This document shows, piece by piece, positions 62,219-64,000 of a DNA stretch of 64,000 bases; the stretch's first letter is position 1; each line of letters begins with the position of its first letter. Below the pieces are notes generated by a model that saw only the letters and a list, made by a program, of their open reading frames with translations, had not been told where the DNA came from and searched no databases. Position numbers and translations under genes: made by a program. Source of the stretch: Candidatus Hodarchaeota archaeon (GTDB taxonomy: Archaea > Asgardarchaeota > Heimdallarchaeia > Hodarchaeales > Hodarchaeaceae); the NCBI GenBank assembly GCA_016839815.1, contig JAEOTM010000041.1, positions 1 to 64,000 on the forward strand. Reading direction: 5' to 3'.

Positions 62219-63202
62219 ATGAAATTAACCTCAGTGATTGAAATGGAATTAGAAACAATTAAAAATATTGGAATTGTTGGTGTGGGAGTTATGGGGCCTG
62301 GGATAGCAGAGGTTCTTGCAATATTTGGTTCCTCATATGACTTTACAATCAATTTATTTGATATTTCAAGTGAAGCAATTCAGAATGCTCAAAAACGAAT
62401 GGAAGAAGACTTTGTCAAGGTAGAAAGTGTTGGGATCTTTAGTAAGGAAGACTTACAGGAAGCACGAAATCGAATTCATTTTGTAACTGATCTAAATGCT
62501 CTCAAGGAGTCACATCTTATTATTGAAGTTATCCCTGAAAAACTCAATCTCAAACAGGATTTTTTCAAACAGATTGAAAGTTTAGTGTCTCCCGATACAA
62601 TTTTAGCAACAAATTCTTCAGGTTTAAGTATAACAGCAATTGCAAAAGATACTCAACATCCAGAAAGGGTCATTGGAACGCATTTCATGAATCCTCCCTT
62701 ACTAATGCCCTTAGTTGAAGTAGTAAAAGGTAAAGATACGTCTGATGAGACGATATCAAGAATAATTGGTCTTTTGACAAATGTGAATAAACGCCCAGTC
62801 TTAGTGAAAAAAGATATTCCTGGATATGTACATAATCGATTACAAGCTGCAGTGTTTCGTGAATTAATGCACTTAGTGGATACTGAGGTTATGGACGTAG
62901 AAGACCTAGAAACAACTGTGAGGTACGGATTAGGCTTACGTCTACCCGTGATGAAAGTTTTCGAAATGGTTGACCTGATGGGATTGGATACAATAAAAAA
63001 TGTCCTTTCTTATCTGTATCCTGCGTTAGACCGATCCACCAAACCGCCTGACTTCTTAGAGGAGATGATTGGGAAGGGAACATTAGGTGTCAAAACTGGT
63101 AAGGGATTTCATGACTATTCCAATGCAGATATGACAGAATCAATGAAAGAGAAAGAAGCAGCAACATTTCAACTGCTCATGATGATGCAGCAATATGACT
63201 AA
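62219..63202 (+). CDS. 3-hydroxyacyl-CoA dehydrogenase
   Basis: A 327-residue (or 319 from ATG 62243) enzyme oxidising 3-hydroxyacyl-CoA with NAD. NAD loop GIVGVGVMGPGIAE, then LFDISSEA (Asp binding ribose). ATNSSGLSI and GTHFMNPPLLMPLVEVV contain the catalytic Ser, His and Asn. The C-terminal helical domain follows (KKDIPGYVHNRLQ, VEDLETTVRYGLGLRLPVMKVFE). GLGLRLPVMKVFEMVD is close to the hydroxybutyryl-CoA dehydrogenase group. It comes six bases after the epimerase, the last gene of the operon. With the acyl-CoA ligase and the thiolase-like pair elsewhere in the window it hints at an acyl-CoA pathway, by inference. Confidence 0.89.
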   Translation: MKLTSVIEMELETIKNIGIVGVGVMGPGIAEVLAIFGSSYDFTINLFDISSEAIQNAQKRMEEDFVKVESVGIFSKEDLQEARNRIHFVTDLNALKESHLIIEVIPEKLNLKQDFFKQIESLVSPDTILATNSSGLSITAIAKDTQHPERVIGTHFMNPPLLMPLVEVVKGKDTSDETISRIIGLLTNVNKRPVLVKKDIPGYVHNRLQAAVFRELMHLVDTEVMDVEDLETTVRYGLGLRLPVMKVFEMVDLMGLDTIKNVLSYLYPALDRSTKPPDFLEEMIGKGTLGVKTGKGFHDYSNADMTESMKEKEAATFQLLMMMQQYD

Positions 63203-63221
63203 ATGCAGGAAAAAGTGGGTG

Positions 63222-63241
63222 GGAGAATCTTGGTATTCTCC
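63222..63241. terminator. Hairpin between converging genes
   Basis: GGAGAAT and ATTCTCC form a perfect 7-bp stem with a 6-base loop, in the 54-base gap between the rightward dehydrogenase and the leftward transporter. It is well placed as a two-way terminator. Confidence 0.45.
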
Positions 63242-63256
63242 TTACCTGATTAGCTT

Positions 63257-64000
63257 TTAAAAAGTAATATCCTTACCTTTTGTTTCAGGGATGAGTCGTA
63301 ACACGAAGAACATTGCAATATAGGCAAATACACACAATGTCATTCCTACAGCAAGTGCTTGTGCAAATCCTAGTGGATCTAGTAGCACTCTTTCCTCAAG
63401 CTTAAGATGTGGGGCAATCTTAGGTTCTAGCTCGGTTGTTATGATTCCAATGATAAATGCTCCAAGAGCTAAAGCTCTTGCGACAGAAAAAATAAATGAG
63501 GTTGCGGTTGCTCTGAATCGTGTAGGAAATACTTCACTGCTCCAAATCCCAAATACACCGTGCATTCCAAACGAGAATGTCAAAACGAGACACCCAACTA
63601 TTATTAACGGAAAAACATAGGCAATGAAATTAAAAGTAACGAAAAGACTTACACCAACAAGACCAATCACACAACTATAAAAAAAAGCTTTCTTTCTACC
63701 GATATAATCGCTTGCCCATCCTGTAAAGTACAGTGCAAACCCAGCAACAACCATAACTCCTAACATTAATACCCTAGCAAGTGTTTTAGCTGACCCAACA
63801 TCTCCTCCGCTCTGCTGTAACTCATATATGAACATATATTCGAAATATGTAGGAGCCCAATCAGCTAACGCGTGATAGGCGAATTCTGATAGCCAGAAGA
63901 GAACTGTAAGAAGAACCATGAATTTGATCCATTGAGAACTGAGTACATCACGTAAGCCAGATGTCTTATCTTTTTCTTCAACGAGTTTGATCTCACTGGA
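63257..64000 (-). CDS. MFS transporter, sugar/metabolite porter type (truncated by window end)
   Basis: The reading frame is open to the right edge. The visible 247 residues are the C-terminal half of a 12-helix transporter. Six helices are visible after a cytoplasmic loop (KLVEEKDKTSGLRDVLSSQW). The signature WASDYIGRKKAF follows transmembrane helix 8, matching the GxxxDRxGRK loop, and the end RLIPETKGKDITF matches the PETKG tail of sugar-porter family members. SSEVFPTRFRATATSF is the usual helix-10 region. Substrates of this branch include sugars, shikimate, and aromatic acids. No transport partner is visible in the window. Confidence 0.85.
   Translation of the reverse strand, partial: SSEIKLVEEKDKTSGLRDVLSSQWIKFMVLLTVLFWLSEFAYHALADWAPTYFEYMFIYELQQSGGDVGSAKTLARVLMLGVMVVAGFALYFTGWASDYIGRKKAFFYSCVIGLVGVSLFVTFNFIAYVFPLIIVGCLVLTFSFGMHGVFGIWSSEVFPTRFRATATSFIFSVARALALGAFIIGIITTELEPKIAPHLKLEERVLLDPLGFAQALAVGMTLCVFAYIAMFFVLRLIPETKGKDITF

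Noticed and set aside
1..64000. CRISPR arrays, insertion sequences or a prophage
   Set aside because: No regularly spaced repeats, transposase, integrase or structural phage genes were seen; the only repeats are the short ones listed.

Overview
The window is AT-rich, gene-dense archaeal DNA with about 54 protein genes, no rRNA or tRNA gene, no insertion sequence and no CRISPR array that I can see. The best single pointer to its owner is a complete Rab-like small GTPase (53171-53725). Together with Mre11/Rad50, a RIO1-type kinase, an archaeal-length PurA, frequent 4-base ATGA/GTGA gene overlaps, Shine-Dalgarno sites of the GGAGGTGATC type and TATA-like boxes, it suggests an Asgard archaeon. 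The kynureninase and the varied fatty-acid and amino-acid enzymes would fit a heterotrophic, perhaps Heimdallarchaeia-like lineage. That placement is inference; no marker gene here fixes it.

Layout. 1-6.0 kb (+): a DNA-repair operon of Mre11, Rad50 (without a CxxC zinc hook) and a DUF1998/MrfA-type helicase, joined by 4-base overlaps. 6.0-11.3 kb (-): a 1251-residue membrane-anchored subtilase with a zinc-ribbon tail, a small coiled-coil protein and RIO1 kinase. 11.5-13.5 kb (-): an overlapping gene pair resembling the NAD enzymes NadD and PncC/CinA, both with altered active-site motifs. 13.6-25.8 kb: mixed orientation, with a class V aminotransferase, an AAA+ ATPase carrying a nuclease-like domain and winged helix, a metallo-beta-lactamase-fold enzyme, a 52-residue membrane protein, LarE, a GHMP kinase, a small Mrr-like protein, a class III aminotransferase, a six-helix membrane protein and an MtaD-like deaminase. 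25.8-31.2 kb (-): glutamine synthetase, a membrane protein, a membrane-anchored penicillin-acylase-type Ntn hydrolase and a LURP-one/scramblase-like protein.

31.3-37.8 kb holds nucleotide metabolism: a nucleoside phosphorylase (+) facing a compact phosphoribosyltransferase-PurA-PurB operon (-) that would turn hypoxanthine into AMP, then a four-PAS sensor kinase with a degenerate ATPase domain. 37.9-45.8 kb (+): SDR, acyl-CoA synthetase (preceded by a 22-bp direct repeat), a CrtC/AttH-like lipocalin, a rifampicin-phosphotransferase-like dikinase and a GH4 enzyme. 45.8-50.8 kb: a DUF35 protein plus a thiolase-like protein that lacks the nucleophilic cysteine, a GNAT-like protein, kynureninase and a CodA-like amidohydrolase. 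50.8-64 kb: small membrane proteins, a PhnN-like kinase, the Rab-like GTPase, an N6-adenine DNA methyltransferase translationally coupled to a tungsten aldehyde:ferredoxin oxidoreductase, a TPP enzyme/epimerase/3-hydroxyacyl-CoA dehydrogenase operon and a truncated MFS transporter.

Nothing looks like a classical defence island or mobile element. The most unusual material is (1) the paired NadD-like/CinA-like genes with matching active-site losses, (2) the lipocalin plus RPH-like dikinase cluster, (3) the AAA+ nuclease-like ATPase with a facing winged-helix gene, (4) the hookless Rad50, and (5) the cysteine-less thiolase with its DUF35 partner.
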